DNA of 64,000 nucleotides from the NCBI RefSeq assembly GCF_047495875.1, contig NC_092480.1, positions 1,860,001-1,924,000 of the forward strand, given 5' to 3'. The notes under the pieces were generated by a model. It had not been told where the DNA came from. It did no database searches and was given only the letters and a program-made list of their open reading frames with translations. Shown here piece by piece: positions 33,601-46,067 of the stretch (its first letter is position 1; the number at the start of each line of letters is the position of its first letter). The stretch comes from Pithys albifrons albifrons (taxonomy: Eukaryota > Chordata > Aves > Passeriformes > Thamnophilidae). The translations under genes and the position numbers were made by a program.

Positions 33601-34396
33601 AAGTTCGAGTTTGGCAAAGACAAGTAAGTCTCCTTTGAGTGAGTTTGTCAAATGGTTCTGGCCTGAGCTCTGCCTGAACTAAAGGAGACCTCCCAGAACG
33701 TCTCACCACTACTTGGAGCACCTTGTAGTTTGTTTTGAAGGAAGGAGGAAATGCTTATGTCATTCTTTGGAGAGCAGTTGCTGCCTCATTTGGAAACTGC
33801 CAGTGGGCTCAGTGCAAGTAGGAGCACGGTGAGGCATTAAGGGTGGAGAGCTCTCAGCTCCTACACTGGGGAATGAGCAGCTGGGCTGGGGAGCAAACCC
33901 TGCACCCTCCAACCCTCTGCCCTGACAGGAGTCCCTCCTGAGCCCTCTGAAGTGCAGGGCAGCAGGGGGGGAATTGGCTGCACTAATTGTGTGTGCTGCC
34001 TTAGAACCAAATCCACCTCCTTGTAAAAGTCATGTATTAAAATATTTCCCCAAGGCAACTCCTGCCTTTGGCTTGGGATCTGCCATTCCAAGGAAGTGCC
34101 AAGCCAAGCTCTTCCCCCAGCAAAGCTGATGGCAGCAACTGGGCAAAGCTGAGCATCTTAACATGTGTCCAGACACAGACCATCAGCTCTGCTGAGAGTC
34201 TCACAGAGTTCTTGTCTTGGAGAGAATAACACCCTGCCAGGAGCTGAGAGCTGAAGGCTCCTTCTTGGGCTTCCAATAATAATTTATATTATTGCAGCAC
34301 CATTTCTGTTCCCTGTGCAGGACTCTGTGCAGTGACTGGTTTACCAGGACAGATTATTCTCCCCAAAACTTCTCTCTCTCTGTCTCTGTCTCTCTG

Positions 34397-34429
<33 letters not shown>

Positions 34430-37400
34430 AGATCTATATCTATATGTGTATATAGATCTATATCTATAGATAGATGATAGACAGATGTATAGATAGATAA
34501 AGATATAGAGACAGATATAGATATATGGACATATAATATTTCCAGACTTCATGTCCCACAGCTGCAAATCCCCTTGTTTTGCTTCACTCCATTCAAACGT
34601 TTTCCAAAACAAAGCTACTCCTGGCTCAGGGCTGGTGGGACCTGGGCACTGCCTTTCACAGATAATAATAAACCTAAAGCATAAAGGCAGGAGGGTGCAG
34701 ATGATCACAACATCATGTAGTGCCCAACTTCTGTCCTCTTACTCACCTCTTACTCACCTCTATTTTTCTCTTTTTGATCTCTTTTTGTTATATTTTTGTT
34801 CTCTTTTTGTTATATTTTTGATCTCTTTTTGTTATCTTTTTGATCTCTGTTATATTTTTGTTCTCTTTTTGTTATATTTTTGATCTCTTTTTGTTATCTT
34901 TTTGATCTCTGTTATCTTTTTGTTCTCTTTTTGTTATATTTTTGATCTCTTTTTGTTATCTTTTTGATATATTTTTGTTATATTTTTGATCTTTTTTGTT
35001 ATATTTTTGTTCTCTTTTTGTTATCTTTTTGATATATTTTTATTATCTTTTTTATCTCTTTTTGTTCTCTTTTGTTATATTTTTGATATCTTTTTAATAT
35101 CTTTTTGTTATCTTTTTGATCTCTTTTGTTATCTTTTTGATCTCTTTTTGTTATATTTTGATATCTTTTTGTTATATTTTGATCTCTTTTTGTTATCTTT
35201 TAATCTCTTTTTGTTATATTTTTGATATATTTTTGTTATCTTTTGATATCTTTTTATTATCTTTTTTATCTCTTTTTGTTCTCTTTTGTTATATTTTTGA
35301 TATCGTTTTTCATATCTTTTTGTTATCTTTTTGATCTCTTTCCTATTTTCTTTATCTCTTTTCAAAAATCTCTCCCTTATCTCTTTTTATCTCTCCTTTA
35401 TCCTTCTCCCTGAAGCTACAACCACTGGTTTGATGGCATGGCCCTGCTGCACCAGTTCCACCTGGAGGGGGGCACCGTGTCCTACCGGAGCAGATTCCTG
35501 CACAGCGACTCCTTCCTCACCAACAGGCACCAAAACCGCATTGTGCTCTCCGAGTTTGGCACCTTGGCACTGCCAGACCCCTGCAAGAGCCTCTTCGGGC
35601 GCTTCCTGGCACGCTTCGAGATGCCACGTGAGAGGGTTTCGAAGAAATGGGATGTTCTCTTGGGGAACTTGTGGTTGGTTGTGGAGGGAGGTGTGAGGAG
35701 CTCGGGTGGTTTGTTCTGAGCCTGTGGGTTTTCTTGGAATGTGCCCCATTGGGACAACAGCAACAAATTCATAGAATCACAGAATCAGTTGGGTTGGAAG
35801 AGACCTCTGAGATCATCAAGTCCAACCCCTGATCCAACCCCACTTTGATTACCAGATCATGGCACTCAGTGCCACGTCCAGTGTCACCTTAAAAACCTCC
35901 AAGGATGGGGAATCCACCCCCTCTCTGGGCAGCCCATTCCAATGCCTGACTATTCTCTCTGTAAAGAATTTCTTCCTGATATCCAGCCTAAACCTTCCTT
36001 GGCAGAGCTTAAGCCCTTCTTGTCCTACTGTTGGTTGCCTGAGAGAAGAGACCAATCCCCACCTGGCTACAACATCCTTTCAGGGAGTTGTAGAGAGTGA
36101 TAAGGTCTCCCCTGAGCCTCCTCTTCTCCAGGCTGAACACCCCCAGCTCCCTCAGCCTCTCCCCACAGCACTTGTGCTCCAGTCCCTTCTCCAGCCTCGT
36201 TGCTCTTCTCAGTTGGATTGGAAGAGATCTCTGAGATCACCAAGTCCAACCCTTGATCCAATCCCACTGTGATCACCAGCCCAGGGCACGGAGTGCCCTG
36301 GGCTGGTGATCACAGTGGGGTTGGATCAAGACCTGTTGGATTCTCTGTCCCTGGAGGTGACTCAGTGGGGTTGGATCAAGACCTGTTGGATTCTCTGTCC
36401 CTGGAGGTGACTCAGTGGGGTTGGATCAAGACCTGTTGGATTCTCTGTCCCTGGAGGTGTTTCAGAGGACACTCAGTGCCACATCCAGTCCCTTCTCCAG
36501 CCTCGTTGCTCTTCTCTGGCCCCGCTCCAGCCCCTCAATCTCTTTCCTGACCTGAGGGACCCAGAACTGAACACAACACTCAAGGTGTCAGGCTCGCCCT
36601 GGAGAGGCACATCCAGTTTGATGTGCCAGTTCAGGACACTTGTTCCAGTTTGTTGCAAAGTTTGCAGCAGAAATCTCCCCCCAAAGAACATCCTGTGCAG
36701 TGCTGGTAATGAGAATTACACCCTCCTGTTCCACCTGGGCACAGCTCTGCCCTTAAAACGCCTTGCCTGGCTAAGCCTGTAGGGTAAGTGGGCTAATCCC
36801 TCCCTTCCTGGACTAAGGTGCAGGAGATTATTTGAGGAGGGTGAAGGTGGGATTGCACAGCAGTGGAAGCACCATCACCTCTGGCATTCTATGTGTGTCA
36901 GGAGAGAAAGAGGCTTAAATACAAGCAAAGGACTTCCCACAAAAACCAGAACAGACCTGAAGTTTGCAAGTTGTTGCTCATGGCCTGACCATCTTCTGCT
37001 TCTTGTGTTCCCTGAGGAGGTGGATCCCATCCTGCTGTGCCATCTGCTCTCCAGTGAGGCTCCCCAGCTCTCACAATACACTGCAGAACCATTTCCATCC
37101 CCCTGCTCCTTTCCCAGCTCCAGCAGGTTGTTCCTGCCCACCTTTGCTAGTTTGACTCTTTACCCCTTGTGGAGGGAATTCCTCACTGCAGGATCCTCTG
37201 GATTTTCCCTCTGCCAGCCTCGGGCTGTGTGTTCAGCACACACACAGTACTCAGCTGGGGGAGCAGCTTTCCCCTCAGCTCTTCAGCCACCTGGCAGTGA
37301 GTCCCAGCTCCCCTCAGAGCTGTGTGTGTGTGTGTAGCTCTCAAAAGACACTTCCCTGCCTCGGTTTTAAAAGGAATGGCAGTAGGGAAGGAGCAGCATC

Positions 37401-40400
37401 CCCTGTCCCACACAAAGAGCATCCCTGCCTGCCTTCCCATCTGTCTTGGGGTGAGCTGGCAAAATGTGTCAGTGTCAGCCTCTTCTTCCTCCCCACACTG
37501 AGAAAAGGGAGAAAGGAAAGAAACCTGGAAACTCAAACCAGTTTAAGCTTAAACTAACTATATATATTTATACAGAAAAGAGAAAATTAAAAGAAAACTG
37601 CAATATAACACACACTTAGACAAGTTAGACACTTACACAAGCCCACATTGCAGTGTCAGGTCCTGCCTCCCTTGATCCCACTGCTGTAAATCAAACATGG
37701 CACTCTTCATGTGGCTTTTAAAGGGAGGGGACTTTGGCTGGGGAGGAAAGGGAGAGGAATATGAAGAAATAAGAGGTCAGGAGCTAAAGGCATATAGAAA
37801 TATGAAGATTACCTTGGCTTCACTGCAGTGACTTCCATAAGAACTCCTCCTTGTCTCTTTAACCCCAGTTCACCTGCACAGACAGTTCCTTGAGTGCCTC
37901 TGTAGATTAGTGAGATATTTCTAATCAATCACAGGGGGATTAATGTCATTGCAAATGGGTTTATTTGTTTAAACCTCTGTAACTTGCTATAAGGTGACAT
38001 GAGCTCCACCAGAGCTGTGCACAACTCCAGGATTTTGTTTCAGAACCGAGTGACAACGCCAATGTCAACTACGTCCTGTACAAAGGGGATTATTATGTCA
38101 GCAATGAGAACATCTTCATGTACAAGGTGGACCCAGAAACGCTGGAAACGAAGGAAAAGGTGTGGGCAGGTGGGATAAGGGAGCCATGGGGCAGAACCTT
38201 TAGCCTGGGGTACAGAATCACACCTTGGTGTTCCCAAGAGCAGCTCAGATTCCAAAAGAGTTTGTGTGGAGCAAAGCCATGAGCATCTCTGAGTGCCTGA
38301 AAAATCTCCTCAGCAGCAAGGGAGCCCTGGTGGGTGAAGATGCAGTCACTGCCCACTGTGGCAGGAGGGGAGGGACAGACAGAGCTCAGTTCTCTGGACA
38401 CAGCTCCACTCTGTGCTCTCACTGCCTGTCTGGGCTTGTCTGCACCTGCCAGTGTGTGAAGAGTAACGTGTGTACAGGAAAGAGCCATCACTGCTCTCAA
38501 TCTGCATTCTGCCCTGTCACTTCACATCCCTTCCCTTTCTTTTGCCTTTCACATCTTTTGAAACTCTCCAAAACTGCCCTTCAAAGTCTTGGCTAGAACT
38601 CTGTTACAAATGAGTGAAGTCAATGTAAAGTCAAGTCAAAGCTCAGCTGCCACTTCATTTTCTGCCCTGAGAGCAAATGAACACAAAGTCCCAGAGTTGT
38701 TTCCCTGTGTCCTGGGCATTGTCTCACAGGAGCTGGCAGAGGAACATGACCTGTGGAATGTCCCTCTGGCTGCACCCTGAGAAGGGATTTCAATGTTTCC
38801 TGGGCTGGACAGCTGTGAGAAGGACTGGGACAGGACTGTGCCTTCCCAAACCAGGATTAACTCCTGTGCCTGTGTCACCACTCACTGTTTGATAGCACAG
38901 ACTGGCTCAGAGCACCCTCAGATCCTGAGGGAGGTATTCCAGGAGTCCCTCCCTGCCTCCAGGGGCAGCTGTGAGTCATAAGGAAACTCAGTTTACATAT
39001 TGAGTTGGGTGATTGGCTGTTTGATTCAGTTTGTAAACCAGAGAGTGCAGTGAGGAAAAGACACGTGGGGATTTTTAGGCTGAGTGTTCAGCTCTGTTGA
39101 ACCATCTTGTCATTAAAAAAAATCCCCTTCAGGCTGCTTTTTAGATGCAGACTGGTATTTTTGGGCTAAGTGAAGAAATGGAAGGGATGACTTCACATGT
39201 AAACTCTGATTTGAGACAGGACCTGGTTTTCTAAGCTTCTGGTGTCAGAAACTTGGTGATTTTCTGGGGCAGTGACTGTTCACACATGGGGTTCTAACAT
39301 GGGGTCCCAGCCAAAATGCTCATGTGGGCAACATTCCCACTTGTGCCATTAGGAATGTTCATGTCTCCCAGGGAATGGTTTGTGCTCTTAGTCCCATTTT
39401 ACTCATAGGATTAAGACAGAGAGAAATATTAATTTTTCAGGATTTCAGGAAGGACAGACAGATTGAAGAGTTAAGTCCAGCTCCCACCTTATTAACAGTG
39501 AATAAAATCTGCTCCTCTTGCTCAGACTTCCATGAAAGTGTCCTTTGGAAAGGCTGTGGCTCTCCAAGGAGCAGCAGGAAGGTTGTCCCTGACTGACCAT
39601 CCTTGGCATTGCAGGTGGACTGGAGCAGTTTCATTGCAGTGAATGGAGCCACTGCCCACCCTCACTATGAGCCTGATGGCACAACCTACAACATGGGCAA
39701 TTCCTATGGCAAACATGGTGAGATGGGCATGGCCTGGGGTGGGCACGGGGGACAGGATCCTTCTTGGGGCTGTCTCAAGGAGCAGTGGTGGAAGAAACAT
39801 CTGTAGAGACTTTGAAATTGCTGTTTCCCTTTGAGTCAAAGTGGTGAGAAGTCAGATTAGTTCTATTTTAGAGGCTCAGTCAGTCCCACAAAAAAGGCTT
39901 CTCTCAGCATTTGGTTTGGCCTGTGAATGTCCAACAGATTCTCCTCTCCCAGGCTTTGCTGGAAAACAGCAGAAGGATTTTTAAGTCCCATCCAGTGCTG
40001 AAGCCTCAGCTGATGAAATTTAACAACGAGCCACATGATTTTCACTTACAGGGACTTGATAAACACCACAGGGATCCATGCAGGAGAGAAATGGAATTTA
40101 TTACTCACCTGGCCCGATTGCAGCAGAGCTGAATTTCATGGAATGGTTTCCTTCTTCTCCAAACTGTGGGCATCTAGCTGGGATTTCCTGGCACTGCCAT
40201 GGCTGCTCAGGGCTGGCATCCACTGGTAGTTAGTTATGTGAAACCCTCCTTTGGCAGGTCTCTGAGGCCACTGCCCTTTACTGGGATTTCTCAGACTGGT
40301 TCCAGTTCACTCCACAGTTTCCTACTCCTGATCATTTTTCCTTCATGCTGCTCTCATTTCCTTTTGCCCTGAGCAGTATTTAGCTTTGTGGCACATGATC

Positions 40401-43400
40401 TTTGCAGCTGGAGAGACCAAGCTCTAGATTATTATTCAAACATGCCATTCTTTCCTGCCCACATGCTCAGATTTATTAAATGGGCACCACCAAGGCTCAG
40501 AGTTTTCATTTCCTGTGAATCACAAGCCAGGACCTTGGCTTTGTTCTTGATCCTGCTATTATAGGATAACATAAGGAATGCACTGCAGACAATAAAATGA
40601 GCTGGTGCTTTACCAGATCCTTCTTCCTTTTTTTTTTTTCTCTTCTAGATAATCCTATGTAAATTATTTTGAGTGGCTGCTGATTTTCTGTGGAGTTAAG
40701 CCATGGCTGTGGTTCCCTGTACTTTTGGGAAACAAGAAGGACAGAGCCTGACTTTGGTTTTATGCCCATGAACAGTCCCAGTGATGCTGAACACCCTTTT
40801 CTCCTTTCCAGGGTCCAGCTATAACATCATCCAGGTCCCTCCCCAGAGGTCAAGCTCTAGTGACACATTAGAGGGAGCAAAAGTGCTGTGCTCCATCCCT
40901 CCCATGGACAGGGCAAAGCCATCCTACTATCACAGCTTTGGTGAGAATGTTTTCCCTCTCAGACTGGGGATCTGGGCTGGGAGAGGCAGAAAGGGCTGTC
41001 CACTGCCCTCTGCCCCTGAGATGTTTTCTCATCTCCTACTTGGGTGTTACCTCCTTCCTTCTCTTTTCAGGGATGACTGAAAATTACATCATTTTCATTG
41101 AGCAACCCCTGAAGCTGAACCTGCTGCAGATCATCACTTCCAAACTGCGGGGGAAAACCATTTTTGATGGGATAAACTGGGAGCCTCAGTGCAACACCTA
41201 CTTCCATGTGGTGAATAAGCACACAGGGGAGGTGAGTGTGCATCTCTGGCCTCTGGAACCTCAGCTCCCAAGAGGAGAGTGCCACAGGAGCTGTAGGAAT
41301 CAGTCCAGAAGTTACTGGCTTTAGAGCACAGGGGAAGGTTTATTAGAAATGGAATTACTTCATGCATTTCCCTCTCTAATCATTCATGTCTTTGCCAGCC
41401 CTAAAGAACAGGCAGAAATAAATAGTTTGGGGTTCATGAGGGGCTGAAATGCAGGAGTATAAAAAGGGCAGTGCCAGCCTGGGGAAGATGCTCCAGGGAT
41501 GGAGTCAGGACAGCAAGGGGCCTGGCCTGGCCTGATGCCCATTTTGGCTTTTCCTCAGCTGTGTTTTCCTAATTCCTGGCTTAAAGCAGCCCTTCTGCAG
41601 TAGCACAGGGACACCCAAAGGCAAATCCCAAGGAATGAGTGGGGGATGGAATGGTGGAGAGAGGGTCAAAGCTCTTTGAGGAGTGGCTGGGAGCTGCAGA
41701 GAGGAGATGGAGCCTCTGCTGTGCCCACTGCAGGTGCTCCCAGGGCAGTGGCACACGAAGCCCTTTGTGACTTTCCATCAAATCAACGCCTTTGAGGACC
41801 AGGGCTGTGTGGTGCTGGATCTGTGCTGCCAGGATGATGGCACCAGCCTGGCCATGTACAAGCTGCAGAACATGAGGAGGAGTGGGGAGGCTCTGGATCA
41901 GGTGAGACTCTGCCCTTTGCCCTGGGATGTGCTGTGGGTGATTCCTTTGCTGTCCCAAGGCTCGGGTTGGTGGAGCGGAGAACGCCTTGGGGGACCACAA
42001 AGCCAAGGATGTGACCTGGGGAAAAGAACCATGGCTGTACCAGAACTAAAATGATTATCTATTGATCTGTTGGGTTTCTTTCCTTTTAAATCCCTCAGCA
42101 GGGAGTCTCCATGGAGGGTTTGCTTGAAACTCTTCAGCCTGGTGCGTGCCACAGAATGTCCTCCTGTGTAATCCTCGTCCTTGTGTAATGATATTTCCCC
42201 CCAAGAAATGATGCAAAACGTGGGTTTGCACGACTTGGAAAGGGGAAAAGAAGAGAAGAAACCCTGTTCTTTAAAGGCATTACTTGGGAAAAGTAGCATT
42301 TAATAGGAAAGGCACAGAAACACAAACAGCATGGAAACCCCGATGTTGTTCCTCACAGTCACCCCAAAACAGCACGTTCTAATTAATTACATTTTATGTC
42401 CTGCTCTGTCAAAAGCACCATTTAGAGGCTTTATTTTGCACAGGTCACACGTGGGAAGAGTGGGGGTGCTTTCAGTTTCTGGTGCTACAGATGTGATGGT
42501 TGGAAACCCACCGTGCTGTGGGGCATGTGCAGGCAGGCCTGAGCTTCCTCTCTGTGCCCTGACATGTCAGTTCTGACCTGAACACACAACTCTGACCCCT
42601 CCAGCTCAGTGGCTTCTGCTTGCCTTGGTTGGTTTTGTTCCAAATGTGCTTTGAACATCCTCCAGTGCAGCAGAGCGTTAAGACAACTGTTTGCTCTGCA
42701 AACTGCTCCCAGCTCCTGTCCATCCTTCCCTGGGCACAGATCTGACTGAAGGTGTCTTTATGTAAACATCAGGCTCGTGTTTCCAGCACCCACACTCTTT
42801 GACTGGCAGTCCATAACCATTAAACTGCACACACACAAGCCCTTTCAGAACAGAGTCTAAAACTTAGGTCACACCAGCAGCCTAAGGCATGTCTGAGCAT
42901 GACTTGTCTCTGGCCCTGAGCCATGCTTGGTGCTTTTTCTTGATTACTGAACCATATTTGTCTGGCAGAGTTCCTCAGCTGCAGTTACATGAACCATAAA
43001 AGTTTTGAAAAGTTTCAGGATTAACACATATGATTAAAGTGAAGTTTCACATTGAACTGGGGAGGTACAGACTGAAGTAACTGAAAAACACCAAAGCAGG
43101 GTCCTTGTCACCTGTTCTATTTAGAAGGCTTAATCTGTGGGAATATGATGGGTTCTAACCTTGGCTTGAACAGAACTTTTGTGGCAGTGGTGGGATTATT
43201 CCTCTTGCGGCAGTGGTGGGATTATTCCTCTTGTGGCAGTGGTGGAATTATGCCTCTTGTTGCAGTGGTGGAATTATTCCTCTCGTGGCAGTGGTGGGAT
43301 TATTCCTCTCGTGGCAGTAGTGGGATTATTCCTTTTGTGGCAGTGATGGGATTATTCCTCTCGTGGCAGTGGTGGAATTATTCCTCTTGTGGCAGTGGTG

Positions 43401-45845
43401 GGATTATTCCTTTTGTGGCAGTGATGGGATTATTCCTTTTGTGGCAGTGGTGGGATTATTCCTCTTGTGACAGTGGTGGAATTATTCCTCTCGTGGCAGT
43501 GGTGGAATTATTCCTCTTGTGACAGTGGTGGAATTATTCCTCTTGTGGCAGTGGTGGAATTAATTATTACTCTTGTGGCAGTGGTGGAATTACTCCTCTT
43601 GTGGCAGTGGTGGGATTATTCCTCTTGTGGCAGTGGTGGGATTATTCCTCTTGTGGCAGTGGTGGAATTATTCCTCTTGTGACAGTGGAGGAATTAATTA
43701 TTCCTCTTGTGGCAGTGGTGGAATTAATTATTCCTCTTGTTGCAGTGGTGGAATTATTCCTCTCGTGGCAGTGGTGGGATTACTCCTCTCGTGGCAGTGG
43801 TGGGATTACTCCTCTTGTGGCAGTGGTGGGATTATTCCTCTCGTGGCAGTGGTGGGATTACTCCTCTTGTGGCAGTGGTGGGATTACTCCTCTTGTGGCA
43901 GTGGTGGGATTATTCCTCTTGTGCAGCCCACAGGATGTCTGTCACTCTGGGGGCTGCTGGTTTGCCCTCCCCTTTGCTCCTCAAGCACATCCACCATTCC
44001 CCTGGACTCCAAACATGAATCCTGTGTACCTGAGGATGGCAGAGGGCAATCCTGCAGGCTGAGGTCAGGCTCTGCACTGAGGGACAGCAGTGTCCTGCCT
44101 GCCTCACATCCAGGGGAGAGGGAGCCCTCTCCTCACAGTGCTGGAGAGCAGTGTAAGTCTGTTCTGACTAAAGTCTGGTGCAGTGTGTGTGTCCCAGTGC
44201 TGGATTTGGAGGATCATGGAGTGATTTGCACACCCACCTCAGTATTAATTACTGTGAAAGCAATTCTGACCCTTTTAATTGCATGTCTTTTGCTTTTCTG
44301 CTCTAAAGGATTGGAATGTGCAGAGAGCTTCTTTCTGTGATGAGTTTCTCCTTCCCAGAGCTGGGTAAAACACAGAACAGAAAGAAGAATAAGATTTTAG
44401 GGGTGGGAGGAATGTCTAAACTTCAGAATTGTTCCCCAAAGCTGCATTTAGCCTGCAATGTCTCTCCTCTCTCCATCCTCATGACTCCCTGTCTCTGGGA
44501 CAGGTTTATGCCTCAGTGCCCAGAGCTTTCCCTCGCCGCTTTGTGCTCCCTCTGAACGTGGGTCCAGACACAGCTGTGGGGAAGAACCTGAACCCACTGC
44601 CCTACACCTTGGCCAGGGCTGTGAAAGGTGCAGATGGCAAGGTATGTACTGAAGGCTGGCATAGCAGTTGCCATCCTGTACCACCGTCTGCCCAGATCTA
44701 TAAACACTTCCCTGCTGTGGTTCTGGGACCAGCCTGGTGTTCTGCCCTGTCAGAGCTAAACCAACACTTGTGTGGTACATATTTCTTCCAGGTCTGGTGT
44801 ACACATGAAAATCTCCACCCTGAGGGCTTTGAGAAGGTCGGGGGATTGGAGTTCCCCCAGATCAACTACTCGGGGTACAACGGGAGGAGGTACCGGTACT
44901 TCTACGGGTGTGGATTTGGGCATTTGGTTGGAGATTCCTTGATCAAGGTTGATGTGGAGACCAAGAATTTCAAGGTGAATTGAAGTCAGATTATCCTCTT
45001 TCAGCAATGGGAGTCATTCCACTGAACTGGCTTTGAAAATATGTCATTTTCTAGGGGGTTTAGGGGTCTTTGGGTGGGTCTGGGATGAGATTCCTGGTTT
45101 CATCTCTCACCTTATGAACATGGCACACTTTAATATTAAATAGGACAGGATGGCACCCTCAGGCTCCTGGAGCCAAAAGGATCAATTAAAAGGTTGAACC
45201 CTAAGGTTCTTGGGGCACAGAGTGTGCCTGGGTGTCTCTGTGGGGAGCACTCTAACCAGCAGCTCTGCTAACTGTGGTAGACAAGTATTAATGACACGAA
45301 ACTCCTCCATATGTTGCTGTGCCTGCAGATCTGGCAGGAGGAGGGATCCTACCCCTCCGAGCCCGTGTTTGTGCCAGTGCCTGATGCCACGGCAGAGGAC
45401 AGTGGAGTCATCTTGTCTGTTGTGGTCTCCCCCACTGAGGTAACTTACTGCTGGTCCTTTGTCAAAGTCACATAGCATTAGATATGCTTTTTAAACCACA
45501 AATCTGAGGCTGAGGCTCCCTGGCAGATCATTCCTTGCTGCCCAGGAGTGTTCCTTGGGATGTCAGTGTTTCCTGAGTGGCTCCTGTGACTCTCAGTGCT
45601 CCTGGCCAGTGCCTGACAGGCTCAGTCTGGATGGCCTGGCTGGACACTTGGGCTCCCTTGTGTGCATCAGGCTGGACAGTGGCATGAAGTTGAGCCTGGA
45701 CATTCATTCTGGCTTTCTTGCCACCCTGCAGAACCAAAGTGCTTTCCTGCTTGTCCTGGATGCAGAGACCTTCAGAGAGCTGGGCCGAGCAGAAGTGCCA
45801 GTGCCAATGCCTTATGGATTCCATGGCATCTTCACTGCCCACTGA
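27496..45845 (+). CDS. BCO2: Beta-carotene oxygenase 2 (9',10'-carotenoid dioxygenase)
   Basis: Coding exons: 27496-27604 (inferred), 33419-33623, 35416-35627, 38044-38159, 39615-39717, 40812-40940, 41071-41231, 41734-41901, 44504-44641, 44792-44974, 45329-45439 and 45732-45845. They join in phase to 582 residues (human 579). BCO2 is a mitochondrial non-heme iron enzyme that cleaves carotenoids at the 9',10' bond; in birds it limits carotenoid coloration. The four iron-binding histidines sit in TAHPHY (His229), YYHSFG (His289), [13 protein letters not shown] (His360) and the C-terminal YGFHG (His576), each three residues beyond the human positions. Other signatures are [49 protein letters not shown] and [19 protein letters not shown]. 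Exons from 33419 onward are secure. The first exon ([15 protein letters not shown], ending LIP-G) is chosen because its donor phase fits and it follows a CpG-rich block. Confidence 0.93.
27663..27687. repeat. CTG trinucleotide repeat
   Basis: Eight uninterrupted CTG/GCT triplets about 60 bases after the inferred BCO2 exon 1 donor. Confidence 0.9.
27700..29035. other. BCO2 intron 1, left part
   Basis: Mostly unique sequence; a GTTTT/GTTT-rich stretch at 28010-28105 and a possible short antisense CR1 tail near 28838-28870. No conserved ORF is seen. Confidence 0.4.
29040..29672. repeat. 18-bp minisatellite (CTGAGTACAGTTTAGTGT)
   Basis: About 35 copies of CTGAGTACAGTTTAATAT or its GTGT/ACC variants, in shuffled order. 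Unit length is divisible by three, giving an EYSLIS-type spurious ORF. Confidence 0.93.
29940..30640. repeat. Tandem array, unit about 105 bp, in BCO2 intron 1
   Basis: Six to seven copies of a unit containing TTATTTTTATAAATGCTTTG, AGGTGGGGTGGGAACCATAG, GTTTCTGAGAGGGCAGG and GTGCTGGTTTTTAGTTTT. The central copies are the most alike, the edges more diverged. Confidence 0.88.
30650..31318. other. BCO2 intron 1, middle
   Basis: AT-rich unique sequence; nothing recognisable. Confidence 0.4.
31320..31705 (+). mobile_element. Ancient CR1/L3-type LINE 3' end
   Basis: A diverged relic resembling an old CR1-clade 3' end: GATTACTGAGATGATCACGTG, AAATTACCAAAGCCACATAA, CTGATCATCTGGACAACGAG and a final GGTCTTTTCCAC. 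Much more decayed than the songbird CR1 copies elsewhere here. Confidence 0.5.
31710..33415. other. BCO2 intron 1, right part
   Basis: Unique sequence up to the exon acceptor at 33418. A T-rich stretch lies at 33058-33090. No conserved ORF is seen. Confidence 0.4.
34372..34535. repeat. TCTCTG and GATA-type microsatellites in BCO2 intron 2
   Basis: A CTCTGTCTCTCTGTCTCT run is followed by imperfect ATAGAT/ATCTAT units, partly self-complementary around TAGATCTATA. Confidence 0.88.
34745..35405. repeat. T-rich minisatellite in BCO2 intron 2
   Basis: About 30 imperfect copies of CTCTTTTTGTTATATTTTTG + AT with variable length, strongly strand-asymmetric (T/A), running up to the polypyrimidine tract of the exon at 35416. 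Confidence 0.92.
35770..36590 (-). mobile_element. Antisense CR1 cluster with 38-bp palindrome and 49-bp triplication
   Basis: An antisense CR1 tail (35770) with ORF2 C-terminus runs to about 36215. It is followed by a tail, an inverted repeat (arms 36252-36289 and 36293-36330, 3-base loop) and three copies of GTGGGGTTGGATCAAGACCT + GTTGGATTCTCTGTCCCTGG. A second antisense ORF2 part lies at 36480-36590. Confidence 0.85.
36600..38040. other. BCO2 intron 3 remainder
   Basis: Unique sequence with a short TG run near 37320. No conserved ORF is seen on either strand. Confidence 0.4.
41902..43159. other. BCO2 intron, left of array
   Basis: Unique sequence with nothing recognisable on either strand. 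Confidence 0.4.
43160..43925. repeat. 26-bp minisatellite in the BCO2 intron between 41901 and 44504
   Basis: About 29 copies of TTATTCCTCTTGTGGCAGTG + GTGGGA, with TTATT/TTAATTATT and CTCGTGG variants. Three units span 26 codons, so all frames are open and a spurious Trp-rich 255-codon ORF appears. Confidence 0.93.
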
Positions 45846-46067
45846 CTGGACACCTGGTCACCTCCTGCCACTCAGGGCCAAGCCAGGCTCAGAGAGAAAC
45901 CTCCGCTGCTTGTACCTCCCACTCGGTGTTGTGGCTGGGATGAGGGAACTGCTTTTTCTCCATCAGAACCTCGGAGTTACTCCTGTGTTCCTAATTATAC
46001 ACAGCTATGGGGATGAGGAAGGCAGAAGCCTCTTCACTCAGCAGCCCACTGCTTTATCTTAATTCTT

